Shown here: positions 51,602 to 60,214 of the stretch, one piece after another | How the letters are laid out: the number at the start of each line of letters is the position of its first letter | Numbering within the stretch: position 1 is the stretch's first letter | Origin: JBCBCP01 sp039817385 | Lineage (GTDB): Bacteria > Pseudomonadota > Alphaproteobacteria > Rhodobacterales > Rhodobacteraceae | Length of the DNA: 64,000 nt | NCBI GenBank assembly: GCA_039817385.1 | Contig: JBCBVY010000003.1 | Coordinates: 62,001-126,000, forward strand | Direction of reading: 5' to 3' | Notes under the pieces: model-generated | The model's input: only the letters and a program-made list of their open reading frames with translations | What the model was told of the DNA's origin: nothing | Databases searched by the model: none | Translations under genes and position numbers: made by a program

Positions 51602-51991
51602 ATGGCCCTGAAAAAGACAGCCGCTCAGATGGTGGCAGAGGCCCGCGCGCGGATCGAAGAAGTTGAGACGGCGGACCTGATCGCGCAGCACGGCGCGGAG
51701 GATCTGGTGATCGTGGACATTCGCGACCCGCGCGAGCGGGCGCGCACGGGCGCCATTCCCGGCGCGGTCCATGCGCCGCGGGGGATGGTGGAGTTCTGGG
51801 TGGACCCGGACAGCCCCTATTACAAGGACGTCTTTGGTCAGCCCGGCAAGCGCTACGTGTTCCACTGCGCCTCCGGCTGGCGGTCCGCGCTGACTGTGGC
51901 AACCTTGCAAGACATGGGCTTTGACGCGGCGCATCTGAAGGACGGGTTCAGCGATTGGGCCAAGCAGGGCGGGCCGACCGAAGCGGTGTAA
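51602..51991 (+). CDS. rhodanese-domain sulfurtransferase
   Basis: This 129 aa single-domain rhodanese has active-site Cys89 in FHCASGWRSA, the IVDIRDPRERARTGAIPGAVHAP segment, and no signal peptide, so it is cytosolic. It moves sulfane sulfur between thiols. ATG 51602 follows GGAGG by 6 bp. It sits 66 bp upstream of the sulfur-linked MBL and YeeE genes but before their operator, so it may be a separate unit. Confidence 0.9.
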   Translation: MALKKTAAQMVAEARARIEEVETADLIAQHGAEDLVIVDIRDPRERARTGAIPGAVHAPRGMVEFWVDPDSPYYKDVFGQPGKRYVFHCASGWRSALTVATLQDMGFDAAHLKDGFSDWAKQGGPTEAV

Positions 51992-52020
51992 GGGCTTGCG
52001 CCGACTCGCACTCTTCGCAC

Positions 52021-52040
52021 ATATTCAAATGTGAGAATAT
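52021..52040. promoter_or_regulatory. candidate sulfide-responsive ArsR-type operator (SqrR/BigR/SoxR) with promoter
   Basis: The perfect dyad ATATTC (52021-52026)-N8-GAATAT (52035-52040) contains the ATTC-N8-GAAT pattern known for persulfide-sensing ArsR repressors. A possible -35 TTGCGC (51996-52001) and -10 CATATT (52020-52025) overlap it, and a ribosome site AGGGGAGG follows at 52044-52051. It is the only such site I found in the window. Control of the MBL/YeeE genes is inferred. Confidence 0.7.
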
Positions 52041-52057
52041 CGAAGGGGAGGCTCGGC

Positions 52058-52957
52058 ATGATCACTCGGCGGCACTTTATGGCGGGCGCGGCGGCGGCCT
52101 GCGCCATACACCCCCGTATCGTTCAGGCGCAGCTTGGCCCTGCAACGCTCAGCACGGTCAGCGATGGCAGCCTGATCCTGCCCGGATCCTTCATTTTTGA
52201 GCCGATGCCCAAGGACGCGCTTGCGCCCGTGCTGACCGAGATGGGCATCGACAGCGAACGGCTGACGCCCGAGTGCAACCTGGCCCTTTTGCAGGAAGGG
52301 GACCGGAACGTGCTGTTCGACGTGGGATCGGGCCCCGATTTCATGCCGAGCGCGGGCAGGCTTGTGGACAGCCTTGATGCGCTGGGCCTTGCGCCCGAGG
52401 ACATCACCCATGTCGTTTTTACCCACGCGCATCCGGACCACATCTGGGGCTTGCTGGACGATTTTGACGAGCCGCTGTTCACCGAGGCGACCTACATGAT
52501 GGGCCGCGCGGAGTGGGATTACTGGTGGAACCCGGAAACCGTAGACCGCATTGGCGCCGCCCGCGCGGCCTTTGCCGTGGGCGCCAAGCGGCGGATGGAG
52601 ACCATCGAAGACAGTGTGGAGCTGTTTGACGCGGGGCAGGAGATTTTGCCAGGTATCGCCGCGGTCGCCTCGCATGGGCACACGCCGGGGCATATGAGCT
52701 TTGAGCTGCGCAGCGGCGGCGCCGCGGCCCTCGTGCTGGGCGATGCGATTGGCAATCACCACGTCGCGCTGCGGCGGCCCGCATGGATCAGCGGGTCCGA
52801 TCAGGATGGGGCGCAGGCGGCGGCGACGCGCAAGATGTTGCTGGACCGGATCACGGCAGAGCAGATGCAGGTCGTCGGCTTCCACCTGCCGCAAGGGGGC
52901 ATGGGGCGGATCGACAAGGCGGAGGACGGCTACACCTTTGTGCCGGGGGCGGCGTGA
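52058..52957 (+). CDS. Tat-exported MBL-fold metallohydrolase (SoxG/SoxH-like)
   Basis: This 299 aa protein has a twin-arginine signal (MITRRHFMAGAAAACA) and the complete zinc motif HAHPDH (H123, H125, D127, H128) in FTHAHPDHIWG. Later it has HGHTPGHMSF and a metal-bridging Asp in LGDAIG. It is probably periplasmic. MBL-fold hydrolases (soxG, soxH) occur in the Paracoccus sox cluster, and the convergent sox genes nearby support a role in sulfur-compound metabolism. ATG 52058 has AGGGGAGG upstream, and the operator ends 17 bp before it. Confidence 0.85.
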   Translation: MITRRHFMAGAAAACAIHPRIVQAQLGPATLSTVSDGSLILPGSFIFEPMPKDALAPVLTEMGIDSERLTPECNLALLQEGDRNVLFDVGSGPDFMPSAGRLVDSLDALGLAPEDITHVVFTHAHPDHIWGLLDDFDEPLFTEATYMMGRAEWDYWWNPETVDRIGAARAAFAVGAKRRMETIEDSVELFDAGQEILPGIAAVASHGHTPGHMSFELRSGGAAALVLGDAIGNHHVALRRPAWISGSDQDGAQAAATRKMLLDRITAEQMQVVGFHLPQGGMGRIDKAEDGYTFVPGAA

Positions 52958-53898
52958 TGCGTTGGCTGATGGCATTGGCGCTGATGGCCGCGCCCGCCCT
53001 CGCCTCGGAGGATATCGCGGACCAATACCCGGGCTCCCTGCTTTATTCCAAACCGGTGGAGGTGATCCCGCATGTCTGGTCGGCCATCGGTGCCACCGCG
53101 CCGCCGACCTATGAAAACTCCGGCCATAACAACAATCTCAGCTTCATCGTGACCGGCGACGGGGTGATCGTGATCAACGGGGGCGCGGCCTACCTGCTGG
53201 CACGGGCGCTGCATGACGAGATCAAGGCGATCACCGACCAGCCGGTCAAGCTGGTCATCGACGAGAATGGTCAGGGCCACGCGATGCTGGGCAATTCCTA
53301 CTGGGCCGAACAGGGCGTGCCGATCCTGGCCCATGTGGATGCGGCCCATGAGATCGCGGAAAACGGCAGCTTCATCCTCGCCCGGATGCGCGACTATAAC
53401 CGGGACAAGGCAGAGGGCACGTTCGTCGCCCCGCCGACGCAGACGTTCGAAGACAAGCACGTGATCGAGATGGGGGATTTCCGGATCGAGGTGCTGCACG
53501 TTGGGCCTGCGCACGGGCCGGGGGACACGCAAGTCTGGCTGCCGGACCAAAGCCTTGTCATCGCCGGGGACATGGCCTTTCACGAGCGGATGTTGCCGAT
53601 CTTCGAGGACACGATTGTCCTTGATTGGATCGAGACGTGGGAGTGCTGTTTTGAGGCGCTGAACGCGACCTATGTGATCCCTGGGCACGGGCACCCCACC
53701 AACATGGCGCAAGTGCGCCGATATACCCGCGACTACCTGCAGCATCTGCGCGACGTGGTGGGCGCGCATCTGGAGGCGGGCGGGGATCTGGCGGATGCCT
53801 ATTACGTCGATCAGGAGGCATACCGCATCCTTGATACGTTCGAAGAACTGGCGACGCGAAACGCGGGCCGGGTCTATGAGCAGATGGAATTCGAGTGA
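52957..53898 (+). CDS. MBL-fold protein with altered zinc motif (SoxH-related)
   Basis: This 313 aa exported protein (signal MALALMAAPALA) has an MBL fold. The canonical HxHxDH is replaced by ENGQGH (103-108); only the last His is kept. Other ligands remain: H186 in GPAHGPGD, D205 in AGDMAFH, and H244 in PGHGHP. It may bind a single metal, or another metal such as iron, or have lost hydrolysis. It overlaps the upstream MBL stop (TGATG) and precedes the YeeE genes, so it is part of the sulfur operon. Confidence 0.82.
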   Translation: MRWLMALALMAAPALASEDIADQYPGSLLYSKPVEVIPHVWSAIGATAPPTYENSGHNNNLSFIVTGDGVIVINGGAAYLLARALHDEIKAITDQPVKLVIDENGQGHAMLGNSYWAEQGVPILAHVDAAHEIAENGSFILARMRDYNRDKAEGTFVAPPTQTFEDKHVIEMGDFRIEVLHVGPAHGPGDTQVWLPDQSLVIAGDMAFHERMLPIFEDTIVLDWIETWECCFEALNATYVIPGHGHPTNMAQVRRYTRDYLQHLRDVVGAHLEAGGDLADAYYVDQEAYRILDTFEELATRNAGRVYEQMEFE

Positions 53899-53947
53899 TT
53901 TGCGCTGGCGCAAGGTGCGCCGGGGCAGGCTGGGCTAAGCTGGTGTC

Positions 53948-55000
53948 ATGGAAAGCCTGATCGACCGGTTTGGAGAGCCCGCGCTGATGTGCGCCTTTGG
54001 CGCGCTTGTCGGCGTTTTTTTCGGCGCCGCGGCGCAGCGGTCGCGGTTCTGCCTGCGCGCCGCGGCGGCGGAGCTGGCCGAGGGCATTGCAAGCGCCCGA
54101 CTGGCGATCTGGCTTGTGGCGTTTTTTGCGGCGCTTGCGGCGGTGCAGATTTCCGTCGCGGCGGGGTGGTTTGACCCCTCGGGCGTGCGGCAGCTTGCGG
54201 CCACAGGCAGCCTGTCGGGCGCGGTGATCGGCGGGCTGATGTTTGGCGCGGGAATGATCCTTGCGCGTGGCTGCGTGTCCCGCCTGTTAGTTCTGTCGGC
54301 CACAGGCAACTTGCGCGCCATCGTGACCGGGCTGGTCGTGACCATCGTGGCGCAGGCCTCCCTGCGAGGGGTGCTGGCACCCGCGCGCGAAGGGCTGGCG
54401 GGGCTGTGGACGGTGCCGGGGGGCGATGGGCGGCTGCTGGGCGGCGGTGTGCCGGTGGCGGTCTGGGCCGGAGTGGCCGTTGCCGCGCTTTGCGCTGCTG
54501 TGGTTTTTGGGCGGCGGCGCGGGGTGCCTTTTGCAGAGCTGATCGCGGCCGCTGTCGTGGGCTTTGCCGTCTTTGGCGGATGGGCGCTGACCTATGCGCT
54601 CAGCACGGTGTCCTTCGAGGTGATCGCCGTGCAATCCGTGACCTTCACCGGGCCGTCGACGGATACGTTGATGGCCCTCGTTGGTGAGCGGGACGTGGTG
54701 CCCAGCTTTGGGCTTGGCCTTGTCCCTGGGGTGTTTGTTGGCGCGATGGTGATGGCGCTGCTGCGCGGTGAAGCGTCGGTGCAGCGCTTTGGCGCGGACA
54801 CGCCGATGGAGCGTTACCTGATTGGCGGCGCGCTTATGGGCTTTGGCTCCATGCTGGCGGGCGGCTGCGCGGTGGGTGCGGGCATGACCGGCGGGTCCGT
54901 CATGGCGCTGACAGCCTGGATCGCCGTCTTCTGCATGTGGGTTGGCGCAATGGCGACCCACACGGTGCTGCGCGCGGCCCCGGCGCCGCGCGGGGCGTGA
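53948..55000 (+). CDS. YeeE/YedE-family sulfur (thiosulfate) transporter, copy 1
   Basis: This 350 aa polytopic protein has the three cysteines of thiosulfate-transporting YeeE in family positions: C35 in RSRFCLR, C109 in GAGMILARGCVSR and C307 in LAGGCAVGAG. The structure-based model of YeeE passes thiosulfate along such cysteines. It lies 49 bp after the second MBL gene. It is a paralogue of the next gene. Confidence 0.88.
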   Translation: MESLIDRFGEPALMCAFGALVGVFFGAAAQRSRFCLRAAAAELAEGIASARLAIWLVAFFAALAAVQISVAAGWFDPSGVRQLAATGSLSGAVIGGLMFGAGMILARGCVSRLLVLSATGNLRAIVTGLVVTIVAQASLRGVLAPAREGLAGLWTVPGGDGRLLGGGVPVAVWAGVAVAALCAAVVFGRRRGVPFAELIAAAVVGFAVFGGWALTYALSTVSFEVIAVQSVTFTGPSTDTLMALVGERDVVPSFGLGLVPGVFVGAMVMALLRGEASVQRFGADTPMERYLIGGALMGFGSMLAGGCAVGAGMTGGSVMALTAWIAVFCMWVGAMATHTVLRAAPAPRGA

Positions 55001-55176
55001 AGATAGGACTGTGCGGGTCGATTTTCGGGTGATCCTCCCGGTTTTGGTCTATGCGCGCCTTAACGCCGGTCTATTCGTTCTCGGCCGATGCCGATTTACG
55101 AAACAGGGTTCCGATTGCCACATTTGACCCGAGGGGTGTAGGGCAACATATCCGAGCTGATTGATCGGAGGCTGCC

Positions 55177-56217
55177 ATGCTGCTCGAAACCCTAGACACG
55201 GACCTGTCCGTCACCACCCTGCACCTGCTGCTTGGCCTTGGGCTTGGCTTGATCTTTGGCGTAGCGGCGCAGGTGTCGCGGTTTTGCTTGCGGCGGGCGG
55301 TGGCCGGGGATGCGTCCGAGCGCGGCTCTGCCGCAGCGGTCTGGGTCGCAGCGCTGGCCGTGGCCATTGGCGGCATTCAGGCGCTGCGCGCCTATGGGCT
55401 GATCGAGGTTTCGGAGCATCGGCTTCTGAGCACCGGCCTTCCCGTGCTGGCCATCGTGCTCGGCGGGTTGATGTTTGGCGTGGGCATGGTGCTGACGCGG
55501 GGCTGCGTGTCGCGGCTGACGGTGCTGGGCGCGTCCGGGAACCTGCGGGCGCTGACGGTGCTGGCCGTCTTTGCCATCGTGGCCCATGCGACCATCAAGG
55601 GCGTCTTTGCCCCGATGCGTGTCGCGCTGGGGTCGGTGCAGGTGGACCTGCCCTTTGCCTCGCTGGCTGCGATCCCGGGTATGGCCTTTGTGCTGCCCGC
55701 TGCGCTGGCCGTTTTGGCGGTGGCCTTGGCCCGCCGCTTTGGCGCGTCCTGGGTGCATGTGGCGCTTGGCGGCGTGGTGGGCCTGACGGCGGTGGCCGGA
55801 TGGGCGGGCACCTCCGTGCTGCTGTTCGACGAGTTTGACCCGCTGCCGGCGCAATCAATGGCTTTCACCCTGCCGTGGACCGATACGCTGTTCTGGACCA
55901 TTGCCCCCACCGCGATCTCTGCGGGCTTTGGCACCGGGTTGATTGGCGGCGTGCTGCTGGGCGCGTTTGCCAGCGCGGCGCTGCGCGGAGAGTTTCGGCC
56001 CGCCAGCTTCAGCACCCCGGGTGAGACGGGGCGTTACGTGCTGGGGGCTGCGCTGATGGGCGTGGGCGGCGTGCTGGCCGGGGGCTGCACTGTGGGGGCT
56101 GGCCTTTCGGGCGCGGGCACGCTTAGCATTGCCGCGCTGCTGGCGCTCGCCGCGATCATCGCGGGCGGCCTTGCGGCGGGCGCGGTGCGCCGTCCGGTCG
56201 CGGTGCCTGCCGAATAG
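55177..56217 (+). CDS. YeeE/YedE-family sulfur transporter, copy 2
   Basis: This 346 aa paralogue of the upstream gene has C37 (VSRFCLR), C110 (GMVLTRGCVSR) and C304 (LAGGCTVGAG). ATG 55177 has CGGAGG upstream. The 176-bp gap between the two copies could hold a separate promoter. Its stop directly abuts the stop of the convergent hemA gene. Confidence 0.88.
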   Translation: MLLETLDTDLSVTTLHLLLGLGLGLIFGVAAQVSRFCLRRAVAGDASERGSAAAVWVAALAVAIGGIQALRAYGLIEVSEHRLLSTGLPVLAIVLGGLMFGVGMVLTRGCVSRLTVLGASGNLRALTVLAVFAIVAHATIKGVFAPMRVALGSVQVDLPFASLAAIPGMAFVLPAALAVLAVALARRFGASWVHVALGGVVGLTAVAGWAGTSVLLFDEFDPLPAQSMAFTLPWTDTLFWTIAPTAISAGFGTGLIGGVLLGAFASAALRGEFRPASFSTPGETGRYVLGAALMGVGGVLAGGCTVGAGLSGAGTLSIAALLALAAIIAGGLAAGAVRRPVAVPAE

Positions 56218-57435
56218 CTACTGCGCCGCGAGCGGTTGCCGCGCCAGTTGGCATTGGGTCCACAGCGCTTCGAGGGCAGACACGAGCGCGTCCATATCCG
56301 CGTCCGAATGGACCGGCGACGGGGTGATGCGCAGCCGTTCCGTCCCCTTGGGCACAGTCGGATAGTTGATCGGCTGGATGTAGATCCCGTGATCCCGCAG
56401 GAGCGTGTCGGAGATGAACTTGCACTTCATCGGGTCGCCCACCATCACCGGGATAATGTGGCTGGGATTTTCCATATGCGGCAGGCCAATCGCATCAAGG
56501 CGCGCGCGCAGGTCCGCGACCTTGGCTTGCTGAACCTCCCGCTCTGCGCTTGAGGCCTTGAGGTGCCGCACCGCCGCCGCCGCACCGGCGGCCACAGCCG
56601 GTGGCAGGGCGGTGGTGAAGATGAAGCCGGAGGCAAAGCTGCGCACGAAATCGCACAGCGCCGCGCTGGCCGCGATGTAGCCGCCCATCACGCCAAAGGC
56701 TTTGCCCAGCGTGCCTTCGATCACCGTCAGACGGTCCATCAGCCCTTCGCGTTCGGCGATGCCGCCGCCGCGCGGGCCGTAAAGGCCCACGGCGTGCACC
56801 TCGTCGAGGTAGGTCATCGCGCCGTAGCGGTCGGCGAGATCGCAAATCTCCGCAATCGGGGCGATGTCGCCATCCATCGAATAAACGGATTCAAACGCGA
56901 TCAGCTTGGGAGCATTGGCGGGCAGCGCCTTTAGCTTGGCTTCAAGATCGGCAAGGTCGTTATGTTTCCAGATGACCCGGTTCGCCTTCGAATGGCGGAT
57001 GCCCTCGATCATGGAGGCGTGGTTGAGCGCGTCCGACAGGATCGTCAGGCCCGGAATGCGCGCGCCAAGCGTGCCGAGCGCGGCCCAGTTCGACACATAG
57101 CCCGAGGTAAAGAGCAGCGCCGCCTCTTTGCCGTGCAGGTCGGCCAGCTCGGCCTCTAGCAAGACATGGTCATGGGTTGTGCCCGAGATGTTGCGCGTGC
57201 CGCCCGCCCCTGCGCCGGTGCGGTCCAGCGCTTCGTGCATCGCGCCCAGAACATCCGGGTGCTGGCCCATGCCGAGGTAGTCGTTGGAGCACCAGATCGT
57301 TACCTCACCCGGCCCGTTGTGACAGGTGGCCGATGGAAAGGACCCGCGGTGGCGCTCCAGCTCGGCAAATTCGCGGTAATTCCCGGCATCCCGCAGAGCG
57401 TTCAGCTCTGCGGTGAAAAATGCGGTGTAGTCCAT
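56218..57435 (-). CDS. hemA: 5-aminolevulinate synthase
   Basis: This 405 aa PLP enzyme condenses glycine and succinyl-CoA to 5-aminolevulinate, the first step of heme and bacteriochlorophyll synthesis in alphaproteobacteria. Hallmarks are WCSNDYLGMGQHP, GAGAGGTRNISGT, DEVHAVGLYG and the PLP lysine K245 in EGTLGKAFG. The start directly follows the DUF302 stop, so it is probably the last gene of the sox-linked transcript and could supply heme for the c-type cytochromes (inference). Confidence 0.96.
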   Translation of the reverse strand: MDYTAFFTAELNALRDAGNYREFAELERHRGSFPSATCHNGPGEVTIWCSNDYLGMGQHPDVLGAMHEALDRTGAGAGGTRNISGTTHDHVLLEAELADLHGKEAALLFTSGYVSNWAALGTLGARIPGLTILSDALNHASMIEGIRHSKANRVIWKHNDLADLEAKLKALPANAPKLIAFESVYSMDGDIAPIAEICDLADRYGAMTYLDEVHAVGLYGPRGGGIAEREGLMDRLTVIEGTLGKAFGVMGGYIAASAALCDFVRSFASGFIFTTALPPAVAAGAAAAVRHLKASSAEREVQQAKVADLRARLDAIGLPHMENPSHIIPVMVGDPMKCKFISDTLLRDHGIYIQPINYPTVPKGTERLRITPSPVHSDADMDALVSALEALWTQCQLARQPLAAQ

Positions 57436-57870
57436 TCAGAAATCCGTGGCTTCGGTGACGATCCCAGCGAGCAAAGCTTCGACCTTGTCCATTGGGCCCG
57501 CGGGGTAGTCGCGGTAACCGATCATGACCTGCCCGCGCCGTTCGGCGACGAAGATGCCATAGGGACAATGCGCGATCAGCATCGGATCTTCCTCCATCAC
57601 CTCGCGGCTGACGCGGGCGGAGCAGAAGACGAAAATTTCGGCCTCGGAAAAGAGGTGTTCGCCGCCGCCCACATCACCTGCCGTACGGCTCAGCATGTCA
57701 CCCACATGGCTGGTGTAGTCGATCACGAGGCCCTGGTTGACAATGGCCTGTTCGACGGCAAAGCGCGCGTCTTCGTAGGAGCCGTTGTAGCGGGTTATGT
57801 GAGAGTCCCCGGCAATCGCGGGCATTGTGGTTGCCAAGCCAAAGAGAACCGGCAAGATGATGTTTTTCAT
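57436..57870 (-). CDS. periplasmic DUF302 protein
   Basis: This 144 aa protein has a Sec signal (MKNIILPVLFGLATTMPAIA) and a DUF302 domain (YEDARFAVEQAIVNQGLVIDY ... CPYGIFVAE). It contains two cysteines (FVFCSAR, AHCPYG). DUF302 proteins recur in sox and sulfide-oxidation clusters; the function is not established. ATG 57870 has AGGAGG upstream. Confidence 0.85.
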   Translation of the reverse strand: MKNIILPVLFGLATTMPAIAGDSHITRYNGSYEDARFAVEQAIVNQGLVIDYTSHVGDMLSRTAGDVGGGEHLFSEAEIFVFCSARVSREVMEEDPMLIAHCPYGIFVAERRGQVMIGYRDYPAGPMDKVEALLAGIVTEATDF

Positions 57871-57951
57871 GGGGTATTCCTCCTGCCGAGCAGTTTAGCG
57901 AGGTGGGAAATCGGGGCCTTGATCTGGCTCAAGGCCCCGTCGGTGCATCGT

Positions 57952-58404
57952 TCAGCGCGGGCGGATATAGGTAAAACCCTGCTGTTGCAGATAGCTCAAC
58001 TCGGCGACGCCGGAGGGCACGATGTCGTCTTCATAGACGTCAAAGAGGTCCATCTCGTAATCGATGCCGCGTCCAGTGAGCGTGTTGGCGCAAATCACAA
58101 CTTCGACCCCTTGCCCCTTAAGGCTGAGCAGCTGGGTCTGGAGGCGCTCGTCCTCCAATGCGGCCGCGGTCAGCCCAAGGCCGTCGCCGTGCAGGACAAT
58201 CTTGGTCTCCAGGTTGACAGCACCAACCGCGTTGATGTGGTTTTGTATGTTGCGCATGGAGCCGCGATAGGCGCGGCTGTCTTCGCCACCTTTGAAGTTG
58301 ATATGGTAGACGACCTTTTGCGATCCGTAGCGGTCGCTGTCGGCGAGTGCGAATACGGTGGTCATCGCCAATGCGGCGATGGCCGCGAAGAGTGACTTTA
58401 GCAC
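57952..58404 (-). CDS. exported DsrE-like protein
   Basis: This 150 aa protein has a Sec signal (LFAAIAALAMTTVFALA) and a DsrE-like fold (KVVYHINFKGG ... HGDGLGLT). A single conserved Cys105 (VVICANTL) could carry sulfane sulfur. DsrE-type proteins are sulfur carriers in sulfur oxidisers, and here the protein is periplasmic. It starts at GTG 58404 after GGGAGGA. It lies between the soxF and DUF302 genes. Confidence 0.85.
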   Translation of the reverse strand: MLKSLFAAIAALAMTTVFALADSDRYGSQKVVYHINFKGGEDSRAYRGSMRNIQNHINAVGAVNLETKIVLHGDGLGLTAAALEDERLQTQLLSLKGQGVEVVICANTLTGRGIDYEMDLFDVYEDDIVPSGVAELSYLQQQGFTYIRPR

Positions 58405-58538
58405 TTGAGTATTCCTCCCTTGAGTTGCCCCGGTTTGGCGCCTTTTTTGGCTTTTTCGGGGGGCGAGAGCCGGGCGGTGGATGCCGCCCGGCCCGGTTTT
58501 GTATGACAGTCAGGCCGACGCGCCGAACATGTCGGGCA

Positions 58539-59807
58539 TTACGCTTTTGCGCCGAACATGTCGGCGACGATACCGGCGTACCAGCCTTCGGATTCCTCGT
58601 AGGTGGCCTTGCGCAGGTCTGCGCTTTCGCCGGTGGCCGAGATGAAGCCGTCAACCTTGGCGATTTTCTCCTCGGTGGCCTTGTAGGTTGCACCGACTTT
58701 GACGCCGTCATTGGTGTCGATCAGCGACCAGCAAGTGTTGGAGAACCGCGCCGGGAAGACGCGGCTGCCCGTCAGCGCGCCGCGCACCGCGTTGGCGCAG
58801 ACCTTGGCCTGGCTGTTGGCGGAGAAGCCGGATTTGGGCATGTCGCCCTGCTGGCTTGCGTCCCCAAGGACGTAGATGTCCGGGTCCGCCTTCGACGACA
58901 TATCCGCCGCGTTCACCGGCGCCCAGTTGCCATCCGTCACGCCCGCCGCGTGCGCGATCATGCCTGCCTTCATCGCCGGGATAACGTTGCAGACGTCGAC
59001 CTTGGTCACTTCGCCGTCGATGGAGACAGTCATCGCGGCCGGGTCGACCTCTACCACATCGCCACCAAAGTCGGCGCCGATCCAGTCGATCATGCCGGCG
59101 TAGTGGTTGTTCCAGCCTTCCTGGAACAGCGCCATCTTGGAGAACTTGCCCTTGGGGTCAGCCACGATGATCTTCGCGGTCGGGTTGGTGTTCTTGAGGT
59201 GGTGCGCGATCATCGACACCCGCTCGTACGGCCCGGGGGGGCAGCGGTAGGGGTTGGGCGGGGCGACCATCGCAAAGACGCCGCCTTCGGGCATCGCGGC
59301 CAGCTGCGCCTTGAGCAGTTCGGTCTGCGAGCCGGCCTTATAGGCATGGGGCATCGCGTTCTGCGCAGACAAGTCCCAGCCCGCAACCGCATCGTCGACG
59401 AAGTCGATGCCCGGGGACAGGATCAGCTTGTCATAGGGCACCGCGGCGCCCCCGGCGAGCGCGACGGTCTTGGCATCCCGGTCCACGCCCGTGGCCCAGT
59501 CGTGCACAACGTTCACGCCGTTCGCGGCAAGGCCGCCATAGGAGTGGCCCAGCTCGTCCATCTGCTTGAACCCGCCCAGATAGAGGTTGGAGAAGAAGCA
59601 GGTGTAGTAGCTGCGCGTCGGCTCGATCAGGGTGACGTTGACCGCGCCCGCGCTGTCCTTGGCGATGTAGCGGGCCGCCGTTGCGCCCCCTGCCCCGCCG
59701 CCGACAACGACAACGCGCGGTGCGCCTTGCGCGCGGACCATCGGCGCGGACAGCGCGGCGCTGGCGGCCACCGCGGTTCCGATGAAATCTCTTCTGTTCA
59801 GTGTCAT
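58539..59807 (-). CDS. soxF: sulfide dehydrogenase flavoprotein (SoxF / FccB-like)
   Basis: This 422 aa FAD flavoprotein has a twin-arginine signal (LNRRDFIGTAVAASAALS) and the dinucleotide motif VVVVGGGAGGATAA. C70 in YYTCFFSN is the probable covalent-flavin cysteine of flavocytochrome c sulfide dehydrogenases. C189 (YRCPPGPYE) and C359 (NTCWS) match the redox-disulfide pair. It oxidises sulfide in the periplasm and passes electrons to a cytochrome, probably the small one encoded just upstream. ATG 59807 has GGGAGGA upstream. Confidence 0.9.
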   Translation of the reverse strand: MTLNRRDFIGTAVAASAALSAPMVRAQGAPRVVVVGGGAGGATAARYIAKDSAGAVNVTLIEPTRSYYTCFFSNLYLGGFKQMDELGHSYGGLAANGVNVVHDWATGVDRDAKTVALAGGAAVPYDKLILSPGIDFVDDAVAGWDLSAQNAMPHAYKAGSQTELLKAQLAAMPEGGVFAMVAPPNPYRCPPGPYERVSMIAHHLKNTNPTAKIIVADPKGKFSKMALFQEGWNNHYAGMIDWIGADFGGDVVEVDPAAMTVSIDGEVTKVDVCNVIPAMKAGMIAHAAGVTDGNWAPVNAADMSSKADPDIYVLGDASQQGDMPKSGFSANSQAKVCANAVRGALTGSRVFPARFSNTCWSLIDTNDGVKVGATYKATEEKIAKVDGFISATGESADLRKATYEESEGWYAGIVADMFGAKA

Positions 59808-59842
59808 CTTTGTTCCTCCCTGATGCACGTTTTGTCTTGGTC

Positions 59843-60214
59843 TCAGTCGTCTTCGAGCCCCGCAAAATAGGCGGCAAGCGCGGCGATCTCCTCATCGCCA
59901 AGCCGGGCCGCGACGGTCTGCATGACCGGGTTTTCGCGCGATTTTGCGCGGTATTCGTGCATGGCGATCTTGAAGAACAGCGCGTCCCAGCCCGTGATCA
60001 CCGGGATGCCGTCATAGGCGCCGCTGGTCTGGTGGCAGGTGGTGCACTCGCCCGCAAGATACGCGCCATAGTCGACGTCGCCGCCCAGCATCAGCGGCTC
60101 TGCCGAAAGGCCGTAATCGCTGGCGATTTCGCGAATGTCCTCTTCGCTGTAGCCATCATCGGCCAGTGCCCCGAAGGGCACCAGCGCAAGACAGAAGGCG
60201 AGCGGACGGATCAT
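59843..60214 (-). CDS. small periplasmic monoheme cytochrome c (SoxE-like)
   Basis: This 123 aa protein has a signal peptide (IRPLAFCLALVPFGALA), one heme site CTTCH (57-61) and a probable Met ligand in ENPVMQTV. It is the likely electron acceptor of the SoxF flavoprotein. Paracoccus SoxE is a larger diheme protein, so this is a short, single-heme counterpart. ATG 60214 overlaps the soxD stop by 4 bp. Confidence 0.87.
   Translation of the reverse strand: MIRPLAFCLALVPFGALADDGYSEEDIREIASDYGLSAEPLMLGGDVDYGAYLAGECTTCHQTSGAYDGIPVITGWDALFFKIAMHEYRAKSRENPVMQTVAARLGDEEIAALAAYFAGLEDD

Noticed and set aside
58399..58424. Possible second ATTC-N8-GAAT sulfide operator near the DsrE-like gene
   Set aside because: ATTC there belongs to the complement of a GGAGGAATAC ribosome-site sequence, and no GAAT follows at the required spacing.
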